This document shows, piece by piece, positions 9,003 through 16,875 of a stretch of DNA of 64,000 bases. The stretch lies in NCBI GenBank assembly GCA_029203145.1, contig CP119309.1, positions 1,389,001-1,453,000 on the forward strand, in the 5' to 3' direction. Source of the DNA: Candidatus Brevundimonas phytovorans (GTDB lineage: Bacteria; Pseudomonadota; Alphaproteobacteria; Caulobacterales; Caulobacteraceae). Below the pieces are notes generated by a model. The model ran no database searches. It was given only the letters and a program-made list of their open reading frames with translations, and had not been told where the DNA came from. The position numbers were made by a program, and so were the translations under genes. The stretch's first letter is position 1; every line of letters begins with the position of its first letter.

Positions 9003-9902
9003 TCAGGACGCCGAGAAACGTCTTGTCATATAGTCCATCAACGCGGCGACACGCGCCGGACGCGGTCCGCCGCCGGGCGCGACAAGGTGGACGGAAATAG
9101 GCGGCAAGGCCCAATCCGTCATGACGGTCTCTAGCCGCCCCTCGGCGACGTCCCGCCCGTAGATGAAGTCCGGCTGGACGGCGATGCCCAGGCCGGCGCA
9201 CAGGGCGGCGGTCAAGGCGTCGGCGTTGTTGGCGCGCAGCGGGCCGGTCGGGCGCACCAAGACCTCTTCTCCGCTCTCATGCACCAGACGCCAGGTCTCG
9301 CCGCTAGGCAAATAGGCGTATCCAAGGCAGGCATGACGGGCCAAATCATCAGGATGGGTCGGACGGCCTCGTTGCTCCAGATAGTCGGGAGAAGCCACCA
9401 GATGGCGACGAACTGGCCTTAGCTTACGAGCGGTAAGCGACGAATCCGGCAGTGCGGCGATGCGAAGGGCGCAGTCAAAGCCCTCCCCCACCAGATCCAC
9501 AGTCGCGTCCGACAGGTGCAGATCCACCGATACGTCAGGGTGTGTAGCCAGGAACTCAGGCAGGGCCGGCGCCACATAGGCCATGCCGAACGACATGGGC
9601 GCGGCCAGACGCACCAGCCCGCGCGGCATGACAGCCTGATCCAGAGCCTCGCCCTCGGCGGCTTCCGCCTCGGCTACCATCAGACTGGCGCGCGCCGCCA
9701 TCGACCGTCCTGAATCCGTCAGGGAAAAGCGGCGCGACGTCCGGTGCAGCAGGGTGGTGCCCAGGCGCAGCTCCAGTCGCGACACCGCCTTGGACACCGT
9801 CGCCTTTGACAGGGCCAGGGCGTCCGCAGCGCCCGAGAAGGACTGGGTCTCAGCGACCTTGGCGAAGATCGCCATGGCTTCAAGATCGGGGAGCTTTGAC
9901 AT
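9003..9902 (-). CDS. LysR-family transcriptional regulator
   Basis: A 299-residue LTTR: N-terminal winged helix (about residues 4-62, with FAKVAETQSFSGAADALALS and the recognition helix SKATVSKAVSRLE) and a C-terminal periplasmic-binding-like effector domain. I choose the ATG at 9900-9902, preceded by GGAGAAG; an upstream ATG at 10010 would add 36 unlike residues. It is divergent from a pirin gene 122 bases away, with an inverted repeat between. LTTRs usually regulate the divergent neighbour, so control of the pirin/hydrolase pair is likely but inferred. Confidence 0.92.
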   Translation of the reverse strand: MSKLPDLEAMAIFAKVAETQSFSGAADALALSKATVSKAVSRLELRLGTTLLHRTSRRFSLTDSGRSMAARASLMVAEAEAAEGEALDQAVMPRGLVRLAAPMSFGMAYVAPALPEFLATHPDVSVDLHLSDATVDLVGEGFDCALRIAALPDSSLTARKLRPVRRHLVASPDYLEQRGRPTHPDDLARHACLGYAYLPSGETWRLVHESGEEVLVRPTGPLRANNADALTAALCAGLGIAVQPDFIYGRDVAEGRLETVMTDWALPPISVHLVAPGGGPRPARVAALMDYMTRRFSAS

Positions 9903-9911
9903 CACTTCTCC

Positions 9912-9935
9912 GAAACGATGAGTTTCATTCGTTTC
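9912..9935. promoter_or_regulatory. Inverted repeat, candidate LysR operator
   Basis: Arms GAAACGA and TCGTTTC face each other across 10 bases, 10 bases upstream of the LysR start and 89 bases upstream of the divergent pirin gene. Arm length, spacing and place fit an LTTR recognition site. No binding data are available here. Confidence 0.5.
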
Positions 9936-10024
9936 TATTTCTGAACTCAACCTGATCGCTATCCTGATTTCACACAAGAGCGCCGGGCGGTTCCGGGCTC
10001 TGAGAGACATTCAGGATCAAGACC

Positions 10025-10723
10025 ATGATCGAACTGCGCCCCTTCGACAGCCTCGGCGGCGAAAACCACGGCTGGCTGAACGCCAAGCACCACTTCTCCT
10101 TCGCCAACTACTATGACCCGAAGCGCATGAGCTGGGGTTCGCTGCGGGTCTGGAACGACGACGAAATCCAGGCGGGAACAGGCTTCCCTCCCCACCCGCA
10201 CTCGGACATGGAAATCATCACCTACGTCCGCGACGGGGCCATCACCCACGAGGACAACCTGGGCAACCGGGGTCGTACCGAAGCCGGCGACGTTCAGGTC
10301 ATGAGCGCCGGCAACGGCGTGCGTCACTCCGAGTTCAACCTGGAATCCGAAACCACTCGGATCTTCCAGATCTGGATCGAGCCGACCCGTCGTGGCGAAG
10401 ACGCCAGCTGGGGCGCCAAGCCCTTCCCCAAGGGCGACCGCGCCGGACAGTTCGTGGTCCTGGCCTCGGGTTTTGAGGACGATGCCGACGCCCTGCCGCT
10501 TCGCACCGACGCCCGCGTCGTAGCGGCCACGCTTAAGGCCGGCGAGACGGCGTCTTATCCTCTGGGCGCCCAGCGCCGCGCCTACCTGGTCCCCGCCAAG
10601 GGCTCCATCGACGTCAACGGCGTGGTCGGGAACGCTCGCGACGGCCTGGCCGTTCGCGATGTCGAGACCCTGATCGTCACCGCCCTGACCGACAGCGAAA
10701 TCGTGCTCGTCGACGCCGCCTGA
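10025..10723 (+). CDS. Pirin-family cupin protein (YhhW-like)
   Basis: Bicupin of 232 residues. The metal ligands of pirins are all present at the family positions: His57 and His59 in PPHPHSDMEI, and His101 and Glu103 in VRHSEFN. Some relatives (YhhW) act as quercetin 2,3-dioxygenases, while others are redox or iron sensors, so the substrate is open. The second cupin (about residues 150-232) lacks obvious ligands, as is usual. ATG at 10025, opposite to the LysR gene and 50 bases before an alpha/beta hydrolase. The three are a common LysR/pirin/hydrolase grouping. Confidence 0.92.
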   Translation: MIELRPFDSLGGENHGWLNAKHHFSFANYYDPKRMSWGSLRVWNDDEIQAGTGFPPHPHSDMEIITYVRDGAITHEDNLGNRGRTEAGDVQVMSAGNGVRHSEFNLESETTRIFQIWIEPTRRGEDASWGAKPFPKGDRAGQFVVLASGFEDDADALPLRTDARVVAATLKAGETASYPLGAQRRAYLVPAKGSIDVNGVVGNARDGLAVRDVETLIVTALTDSEIVLVDAA

Positions 10724-10773
10724 TTGTCTCTCTGTAAGCGTCCTTCAGAACCCTCATTCAACGGAATCCGACC

Positions 10774-11607
10774 ATGCCCTTCGTCACCACCTCCGACGGC
10801 GTCGACATCTTCTACAAGGACTGGGGGCCGCGCGACGGGCGCCCCCTGGTCTTCCACCACGGCTGGCCGCTCAGCTCGGACGACTGGGACGCCCAGACGC
10901 TGTTTTTCGTCAACAGAGGCTATCGCGTCATCGCGCATGACCGTCGCGGCCATGGGCGCTCGACCCAGGTCTCCGATGGTCACGATATGGATCATTACGC
11001 CGCCGACTTCGAAGCCGTGGCCGCAGCCCTGAACCTGAAGGGCGCCGTCCATATCGGCCACTCTACTGGCGGCGGCGAAGTGGCTCGCTATGTCGCAAAA
11101 TACGGCGCCGGTCGGGGCGTGGCCAAGGCTGTTCTGATCGGCGCCGTGCCTCCGATCATGCTCAAGACCGAAGCCAATCCCGAAGGTCTGCCGTTGGAGG
11201 TCTTCGACAGCTTCCGAGAAGGCGTCGCCAACAACCGCGCGCAGTTCTATCGCGACGTGGCGGCCGGCCCCTTCTACGGCTTCAACCGCCCCGGCGCCGA
11301 GCCGGTCGCCGGGGTGATCGACAACTGGTGGCGTCAGGGCATGATGGGCGGCGCCAAGGCCCACTATGACGGGGTGAAGGCCTTCTCGGAAACCGACTTC
11401 ACTGAGGACCTGAAGGCGATCGAGGTTCCGACCCTGATCCTGCATGGCGACGACGACCAGGTCGTGCCGATCGCAGATTCCGCCCACAAGGCCATCAAGT
11501 TGCTGAAGAACGGCCAGCTCAAGGTCTATCCCGGCTATCCGCACGGCATGGCGACCGTCAACGCAGACGTCATCAACGCCGACCTGCTGGCCTTCATCGA
11601 AGGCTGA
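10774..11607 (+). CDS. Alpha/beta hydrolase (non-heme chloroperoxidase/esterase type)
   Basis: A 277-residue cytoplasmic hydrolase with no signal peptide. Oxyanion motif HHGWPLSSDDW (about 28-38), nucleophile elbow GHSTGGG (Ser97), the acid in LHGDDDQVVP (about 228) and the catalytic His in YPGYPHGMA (about 260) are present. HDRRGHGRS is characteristic of the arylesterase/perhydrolase branch often called cofactor-free chloroperoxidase. It probably shares a transcript with the pirin gene. A hairpin with a 10-bp GC stem follows at 11635. Confidence 0.92.
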   Translation: MPFVTTSDGVDIFYKDWGPRDGRPLVFHHGWPLSSDDWDAQTLFFVNRGYRVIAHDRRGHGRSTQVSDGHDMDHYAADFEAVAAALNLKGAVHIGHSTGGGEVARYVAKYGAGRGVAKAVLIGAVPPIMLKTEANPEGLPLEVFDSFREGVANNRAQFYRDVAAGPFYGFNRPGAEPVAGVIDNWWRQGMMGGAKAHYDGVKAFSETDFTEDLKAIEVPTLILHGDDDQVVPIADSAHKAIKLLKNGQLKVYPGYPHGMATVNADVINADLLAFIEG

Positions 11608-11634
11608 ATTCCTCAGTAATCCTCATCAAAAGGG

Positions 11635-11659
11635 CCGCCCCGTGTGCGACACGGGGCGG
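11635..11659 (+). terminator. GC-rich hairpin after the hydrolase
   Basis: Perfect 10-bp inverted repeat CCGCCCCGTG / CACGGGGCGG around TGCGA, 27 bases after the hydrolase stop. No T-run follows, so it is at best a weak intrinsic terminator. Its right arm merges into the amidohydrolase remnant. Confidence 0.5.
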
Positions 11660-11760
11660 TCGTGCTGGACCGCGACTAATTCTCGATGGCCGAGGACGAG
11701 ATCGTCCATGTCGAGAGCGACCTGACCCTGCTGGGCGGCCAGGTGGTCTGGGGCGCCGTC
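11653..11760 (+). pseudogene. C-terminal remnant of an amidohydrolase (YtcJ-like)
   Basis: In one frame this reads AVVLDRD-stop-FSMAEDEIVHVE and then SDLTLLGGQVVWG. That is the usual C-terminus of YtcJ-type metal-dependent amidohydrolases, where the consensus is roughly LDRDYFSVPEDEI...SVLTVVGGKVVYG. A TAA sits where Tyr is expected (11677-11679). Nothing upstream in frame belongs to the family and no catalytic part remains. I read it as the decayed tail of a deleted gene. The family match is from memory. Confidence 0.6.
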
Positions 11761-11838
11761 TCCATTCTGGCCGTGCTCGGGGTCCTTATTCATGGAGCGG
11801 CGACAGGCCGTGGCCGGCGCCCTGCCCGCCAGTTCGGT

Positions 11839-13203
11839 CTACGGCGCTGCGCGCGCGAGAAGGCGTCCGTCGCCATAGGTTCCGTCCAGCCGGCCTGTCC
11901 GCGCCCAGTCCAGCACCGCCTGATAGTAGCCCGAGGCATAGCCGAGCGAGGTTCTCGCGCCGTCTGGCGCCGTTTCGAACCGGACAATGCCGTGGTCGGT
12001 ATCCGGGTATTCCAGCAGGGTGACGGGTCGGCCCTGCGCCGCCAGATCAATGAGCCGCTTGCGGGTCGCGTCAGGCGGGGCGCCGATATCATTTTCCGCC
12101 TGGATCCACAGCATGGGCGTATCCAGACTGTTCAGCACCGGCAGGGGATCATAGTCCCAGGATGTCCCCAGATCGAGGACAGGGGCCATGGCGATGATCT
12201 GATCGTTCGGCGTGTTCAACAGAAAGCCGGTGAACTCGCCCTTGATGTCCGCGAACCAGGGCTCCGCGCCATATCTGGCCCGCACGGCCTCCAGATCGCC
12301 AAAGCCAGTCTTGCCGTGGGAGGCGATGAAGGCGCTGGAGACGTCGGTGATCGCGCGCGCCTGTTCGAGGACGTCGGCGCCCCACCCCTTGGCCTTGAGA
12401 TCCAGAATCACCTGATCGCTGTCTTCCGAAAGCGCGCCATAGGCTAGGCCGAAGGCCACGGTGACGAAGTCGACAGGTGTCTGGCTGGCGGCGAGCGGCG
12501 CGATCCAGCCGCCCTGGCTCGCGCCGTGCAGACCGACCCGTCCAGCTCGCGTTCCGGCAAGACGGCGCGCCTCCAACACCGCTGCCGCTGCGTCTTCAGC
12601 CAGCACATGAAAGTCTTGCGTATAGCGCCCCTCCGATCCGCCCGACCCTCGCTTGGCGTAGACAAAGACGCCGACACCCGACGCGGGCGCGAACCGCTGG
12701 AAGGGGTTGAAGTCCAGCGCATTGGCGCCTTCTGACCCGTGCACCTCGACCATGATCGGAACTGGTCCATCTCCCGGCGGCAGGATCAGGCGTCCGTTCA
12801 GACGGGTTCCGCCCTGCCCGATGAATGTCGTGGCCAGGGTGTCCAGGGCCATCCGATGGCCAGGCTTCCCTTCAAACGCGATCCGCGCCTCGTCGCAGCG
12901 CCCAAGCTGAGGTTGCGGGCCTTCGACACGGGTAGTCCAGCCCAGCGTGCTGACCCAATGACCGTCGGCGCCCGGCATCATCTTCGCCGAGGTCCCGTCC
13001 AGGCGACGCCACCGAAGCCCCCTGCTCTCAAGCGGTGCGACATCCACCCAACTGCCGTCTTCAAGTCGGTAGATCCCCACGTGGCACGCCACGGCCGGGT
13101 CCGGTCGCGCATCGACATCGGCGCCTGGCAACTGGGCGGCCGCAGGGAATGCTGCTGAAAAGATGATGAAGGCCAGCGTGCTGGCGAGCCAGGATTGCGA
13201 CAC
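11839..13203 (-). CDS. Secreted alpha/beta hydrolase
   Basis: About 454 residues with an N-terminal signal peptide (SQSWLASTLAFIIFSAAF, then PAAAQ), so exported to the periplasm or beyond. A roughly 130-residue N-terminal region precedes a prolyl-oligopeptidase/DLH-like hydrolase domain with VEVHGSEGAN, KRGSGGSEG, the nucleophile elbow HGASQGGW and a late His in DTDHG. The GTG at 13201-13203 has AGGA 7 bases upstream and starts right at the signal peptide; an ATG at 13245 would add 14 residues but has its GGAG only 2 bases away. The substrate is unknown. Divergent from the LytTR gene. Confidence 0.85.
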   Translation of the reverse strand: MSQSWLASTLAFIIFSAAFPAAAQLPGADVDARPDPAVACHVGIYRLEDGSWVDVAPLESRGLRWRRLDGTSAKMMPGADGHWVSTLGWTTRVEGPQPQLGRCDEARIAFEGKPGHRMALDTLATTFIGQGGTRLNGRLILPPGDGPVPIMVEVHGSEGANALDFNPFQRFAPASGVGVFVYAKRGSGGSEGRYTQDFHVLAEDAAAAVLEARRLAGTRAGRVGLHGASQGGWIAPLAASQTPVDFVTVAFGLAYGALSEDSDQVILDLKAKGWGADVLEQARAITDVSSAFIASHGKTGFGDLEAVRARYGAEPWFADIKGEFTGFLLNTPNDQIIAMAPVLDLGTSWDYDPLPVLNSLDTPMLWIQAENDIGAPPDATRKRLIDLAAQGRPVTLLEYPDTDHGIVRFETAPDGARTSLGYASGYYQAVLDWARTGRLDGTYGDGRLLARAAP

Positions 13204-13314
13204 GGGTTTTTCCTGCGTGAAGGGTGTGTTCTCGCCCAACGCCATTGCTCCGGGAGCGACGGCTCGCTAGGCCCGAATTCGCGAACGGCGCCACAGGTGC
13301 GCGAACGGGGCTGC

Positions 13315-14091
13315 ATGGGTCACAGCGACAAGGTCATCATCGGAACGGGGACCGCGCGACGCCGGGTGATCGACGCCGTCATGCTCGTTGCGATGGGGGT
13401 GCTGCTGGGCTTTCTCGGCCCCTTCGACTCGGACAGCGCCCCAATCGGAACCCGTTACGCCTACTGGATCGCCTGCATGCTGGGCGGGGGACTGATCGCC
13501 GTCGCGGTGGACGAAGGGTTCGGCCGACGCTTGCCTGTGGCGTGGAAACGGGTGGTTGCAACCTCGACGCTCGCAACGCCGCTCGTGGCGCTGTTCGTCC
13601 TGACCACTCAGTGCTTCCTCTTCGGCGAGATCCTGGGATGGCCGATCTACATGCCGCTGCTCTGGCAGGTCTTGCCGATCATGCTGGCGGCCATGACGGT
13701 CAGAGCCCTGGTTTGGCGGCAATTGCCTGTGCGGGTCGAGGCGCGAACCATCGTCGCGCCGCCGCTGCCCGAGGCCGAGGCGGCGTTCCGGCGACGGCTT
13801 TCAGCCAAGCGTCGCGGGGCGCGCTTGATCGCTGTCGAGGCCCACGATCATTACCTGAAGGTCCATACCGACGCTGGCCCGGAGTTGATCACGCTTCGCT
13901 TTTCGGACGCGATGGAGGACCTGGCGCAAGCGCACGGATGGCGGGTACACCGCTCCTGGTGGGTGGCGGCTGACGCAATCGAAGAGGTGCGCTGGCATCG
14001 TGGCGGCGGCGAGATAAGCCTCACTGGCAACCGGAGGGCCCCCGTCAGCCGGACCTACATTGCCCGATTGAAAGAGGCCGGCTGGTTCTAA
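13315..14091 (+). CDS. Membrane-anchored LytTR-family DNA-binding regulator
   Basis: A 258-residue protein with about four transmembrane helices (residues 20-150: VIDAVMLVAMGVLLGFLGPF, then YWIACMLGGGLIAVAV and two more) and a C-terminal LytTR domain (about 165-258) with LIAVEAHDHYLKVHT, HRSWWVAADAIEEV and VSRTYIARLK. Membrane-LytTR proteins are thought to be inactivated by a partner inhibitor. None is visible next to it, though the divergent secreted hydrolase may be a target. The ATG at 13315 is chosen because the upstream frame is read from the hydrolase's promoter region. Confidence 0.88.
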   Translation: MGHSDKVIIGTGTARRRVIDAVMLVAMGVLLGFLGPFDSDSAPIGTRYAYWIACMLGGGLIAVAVDEGFGRRLPVAWKRVVATSTLATPLVALFVLTTQCFLFGEILGWPIYMPLLWQVLPIMLAAMTVRALVWRQLPVRVEARTIVAPPLPEAEAAFRRRLSAKRRGARLIAVEAHDHYLKVHTDAGPELITLRFSDAMEDLAQAHGWRVHRSWWVAADAIEEVRWHRGGGEISLTGNRRAPVSRTYIARLKEAGWF

Positions 14092-14223
14092 AAAGCGGGT
14101 CCGACCATTCGCTATGTCAACCGATGACATGCAGCCACGACGTGAATGCGCCAGGCACGGTCCTTCGATCACCACCGAGCCCCGACATTCGACGGGGGCG
14201 GATGCGATGAAACCCCGCCGATC

Positions 14224-14817
14224 TCAGGCCCCGGACGAGACCGAAACAGCCTCTCCGTCCCGACGCTGTCCTCGTGTGCTGTCGTCGATCCAGTTTCGCG
14301 CTTCTTGCAAGATCTCATCGGACAGGGCGGGATCGTCGACGGTGCGCGCCATGACCAGCGCGCCCACCAGAGACGCCCAGGCGCCGATCGCCGCCCGCCG
14401 GGCGTTTGGCGATTCTGTCTGGCCGATTGCTGACGTGATGCGATCAATCTGGGATTTGAAACCAGAGGTCATCGCCTGGCGCGCAGCCGGGGTCTGACGG
14501 CGGACGTCGGCGATCAAGGCGGCCGTAGGACACCCTCTGGCGACGCTGTCGCGGTGCCTGGGGGACAGATAGGCGTCGAGGATCTCGACTAGATCCTCGG
14601 GGCCTGACCGCTCCGTGCCGAAGATGTGGGCGATCGTCTGGGCGATCAGATCGTCCTTTGATTCAAAGTGCCCGTAGAAGCCGCCGTGGGTCAGGCCGGC
14701 GGCCTTCATCACCTCCGCCACGCTGACCGCCTCGAAGCCCTTCTCGCGGAACAGCCGTCCGGCGGCGTCCAGGATTCGCGTCCTGTTGGCCTGCATCTGC
14801 TCGCGCGTCACTCTCAT
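14224..14817 (-). CDS. TetR/AcrR-family regulator
   Basis: A 197-residue repressor with an N-terminal TetR helix-turn-helix (about 10-55: RILDAAGRLFREKGFEAVSV, then AEVMKAAGLTHGGFYGHF) and a helical ligand domain with a single notable Cys in ARGCPTAAL. The ATG at 14815-14817 has AAGGA 7 bases upstream; a GTG at 14847 is possible but lacks a ribosome site and would overlap the operator region. It is divergent from the SDR/OYE/quinone-reductase genes, with two palindromes between. By analogy with NemR, the ligand may be a reactive electrophile; this is inference. Confidence 0.92.
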   Translation of the reverse strand: MRVTREQMQANRTRILDAAGRLFREKGFEAVSVAEVMKAAGLTHGGFYGHFESKDDLIAQTIAHIFGTERSGPEDLVEILDAYLSPRHRDSVARGCPTAALIADVRRQTPAARQAMTSGFKSQIDRITSAIGQTESPNARRAAIGAWASLVGALVMARTVDDPALSDEILQEARNWIDDSTRGQRRDGEAVSVSSGA

Positions 14818-14851
14818 TCCGAAATCCTTCGAACCGTCTGTTGACACTTAG

Positions 14852-14893
14852 ATGATGGGCATCATATTTGGCAACTAAGATGATGCCCATCAT
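14852..14893. promoter_or_regulatory. Twin palindromic operators for the TetR regulator
   Basis: Two 14-bp palindromes, ATGATGGGCATCAT (14852-14865) and ATGATGCCCATCAT (14880-14893), lie 28 bp apart centre to centre, between the divergent tetR and SDR starts. Together they also form one larger inverted repeat. This is the layout of a TetR autoregulatory operator pair controlling both directions. Confidence 0.75.
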
Positions 14894-14920
14894 GAAAAAG
14901 ACCCTCAAGGAGCCGCATCC

Positions 14921-15700
14921 ATGTCTGATCTGCCGTCCGTTCTGATCACCGGCGCTTCAAGCGGTATCGGCGCCGCCTACGCCGACCGCTTTGCCCGCCG
15001 CGGGCACGATCTGGTGCTTGTCGCTCGGGACGCGGCGCGAATGGAGACGCTAGCCGCGACGCTGCGGGCCGAAACCGGTGTCTCGATCGAAATTCGGAAG
15101 GCTGACCTCACGCATGGCCCGGATCTCGAAACGGTCTCCAGCCGCCTGCGCCAGGATGATCGGATCGGGGTGCTGGTCAACAATGCCGGCGCCAGCATCG
15201 GCGGCCAGTTCGCCAATCAATCCGGCGCCGACCTCCAGAAGCTTATCGCCCTGAACGTGTCAGCGGTGGTCGAACTCGCCAACGCCGCCGCGCCGCGCTT
15301 CGCTCGGGAAGGGCGGGGGGCCATCGTCAACATCGGCTCCGTCGTCGGCCTCGCGCCTGAGTTCGGCCTGTCGATCTATGGCGCGACCAAGGCCTTCGTC
15401 CTCTATCTGTCCCAAGGGCTCGCTATCGAACTCACCCCCAAGGGCGTCTATGTTCAGGCGGTCCTACCCGCCGGAACCCGAACCGAGATATGGGAACGGT
15501 CGGGCGCCGACCCCGAAAAGCTGCCGCCGCTTATGGAGGTTGCCGAGTTGGTGGACGCCGCACTGGTCGGTTTCGACCGGCGGGAGCCGGTCACCATCCC
15601 GCCGCTTCAGAACGCCGCCCTGTGGGACGCCTTCCAAGGCGCCCGCCAGGCCATGCTGCCCGGCTTCGCCGCCACCGTGCCCGCCGACCGCTACCGCTAA
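14921..15700 (+). CDS. SDR-family NAD(P)-dependent oxidoreductase
   Basis: Classical short-chain dehydrogenase of 259 residues. Nucleotide motif TGASSGIGAAYA (residues 10-21), LVNNAGAS (about 86), catalytic Ser in NIGSVVG and Tyr/Lys in YGATKAF (about 152-158). The ATG at 14921 has AAGGAG 8 bases upstream. The later C-terminus (WERSGADPEKLPPLM) resembles SDRs annotated as ketoacyl-type reductases. First of three genes divergent from the TetR regulator, all NAD(P)H-linked reductases, which suggests detoxification of carbonyls or enones. Confidence 0.93.
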   Translation: MSDLPSVLITGASSGIGAAYADRFARRGHDLVLVARDAARMETLAATLRAETGVSIEIRKADLTHGPDLETVSSRLRQDDRIGVLVNNAGASIGGQFANQSGADLQKLIALNVSAVVELANAAAPRFAREGRGAIVNIGSVVGLAPEFGLSIYGATKAFVLYLSQGLAIELTPKGVYVQAVLPAGTRTEIWERSGADPEKLPPLMEVAELVDAALVGFDRREPVTIPPLQNAALWDAFQGARQAMLPGFAATVPADRYR

Positions 15701-15751
15701 CCCTCCTGACGCCCTTCCCGTCACAGACCCTGTGAGAGATCAGAGATCCCC

Positions 15752-16843
15752 ATGCCCGACACCAGCCTGTTCGCCCCCTACGCCCTCGGTCCCATCACAC
15801 TGTCCAACCGGATCGTCATGGCGCCCCTGACGCGCAACCGGGCCGGACCGGGCTTCGTGCCCGGCGACCTCGCCGTGGACTATTATCGCCAGCGCGCCAC
15901 GGCCGGGCTGATTATCACAGAAGCAGCGCAGATCTCTCAACAGGGCCAGGGATATCAGGACACCCCCGGCATCTATGACGCAGCCCAGATCGAGGGCTGG
16001 CGCAGGGTGACTGAGGCCGTTCACGCCGAGGGCGGGCGCATCTTTATCCAGCTCTGGCACGTCGGGCGCATCTCGCACATTGACCTTCAGCCCGGCGGCG
16101 CGGCGCCTGTCGGGCCGTCCGCCATCCGGGCCGCGACCAAGACCTTCGTCAACAACGGTTTCGTCGATGTGTCGGAGCCTCGTGCGCTTGAGCTTGAAGA
16201 GATCCCCGGCATCGTCCAGGACTTCCGCCGGGCCGCAGCGAATGCGATCTCGGCCGGGTTCGACGGCGTCGAGATCCACGGCGCCAACGGCTATCTTCTG
16301 GACCAGTTCGCCAAGGACGGCGCCAATGTCCGCACGGACTCCTATGGCGGATCGGTCGAAAATCGCGCGCGTCTGATGCTGGAGGTCGCCGCCGCCGTCG
16401 CCGAGGAGATCGGGGCTGATCGCACAGGCATCCGGCTTTCGCCCGCATCCCCCGCCAACGCCATCTCGTCCAGCGACCCGCAATCCCAGTTCGACTACAT
16501 CGTCGATCAGTTGAATGCGCTCGGGCTGGTCTACATCCACGTAGTCGAGGGCGCGACCGGCGGCCCCCGCGACGACGCCGCCTTTGACTACGGTTCGCTG
16601 CGCCGGCGCTTCGCCAACACCTACATCGCCAACAACGGCTACGACCGGACGCTCGCCGAGACACGACTGGACGCCGGAGAGGCCGATCTGTTCGCCTTTG
16701 GCCGCCCATTCATCGCCAATCCCGACCTGGTGGAACGGCTGAAGACCGGCGGGCCCCTGGCCGATCTCAACCCGGCGACCCTCTACGGCGGCGGCGCCGA
16801 GGGCTACACCGACTATCCCGCCCTCGACGCGGCTCGCCAATAA
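15752..16843 (+). CDS. Old-yellow-enzyme family alkene reductase (NemA-like)
   Basis: FMN-dependent (beta/alpha)8 ene-reductase of 363 residues that reduces activated double bonds or nitroesters with NADPH. Seen: LSNRIVMAPLTRNRA near residue 14, LWHVGRISH near 100, EIHGANGYLLDQF near 175, SYGGSVENRARLM near 200, and C-terminal FGRPFIANPDLVERL. The substrate loop GIRLSPASPANAISSSDP differs from the commoner SPxxxFND form. It lies 51 bases after the SDR and 32 bases before the quinone reductase. Confidence 0.94.
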   Translation: MPDTSLFAPYALGPITLSNRIVMAPLTRNRAGPGFVPGDLAVDYYRQRATAGLIITEAAQISQQGQGYQDTPGIYDAAQIEGWRRVTEAVHAEGGRIFIQLWHVGRISHIDLQPGGAAPVGPSAIRAATKTFVNNGFVDVSEPRALELEEIPGIVQDFRRAAANAISAGFDGVEIHGANGYLLDQFAKDGANVRTDSYGGSVENRARLMLEVAAAVAEEIGADRTGIRLSPASPANAISSSDPQSQFDYIVDQLNALGLVYIHVVEGATGGPRDDAAFDYGSLRRRFANTYIANNGYDRTLAETRLDAGEADLFAFGRPFIANPDLVERLKTGGPLADLNPATLYGGGAEGYTDYPALDAARQ

Positions 16844-16875
16844 GCGACAGACGACCTGCGGAACGGAGATCCCCG

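Noticed and set aside
11686..12447. 253-codon plus-strand open frame
   Set aside because: Only the first 25 codons resemble a known family (the amidohydrolase remnant); the rest is antisense to the secreted hydrolase.
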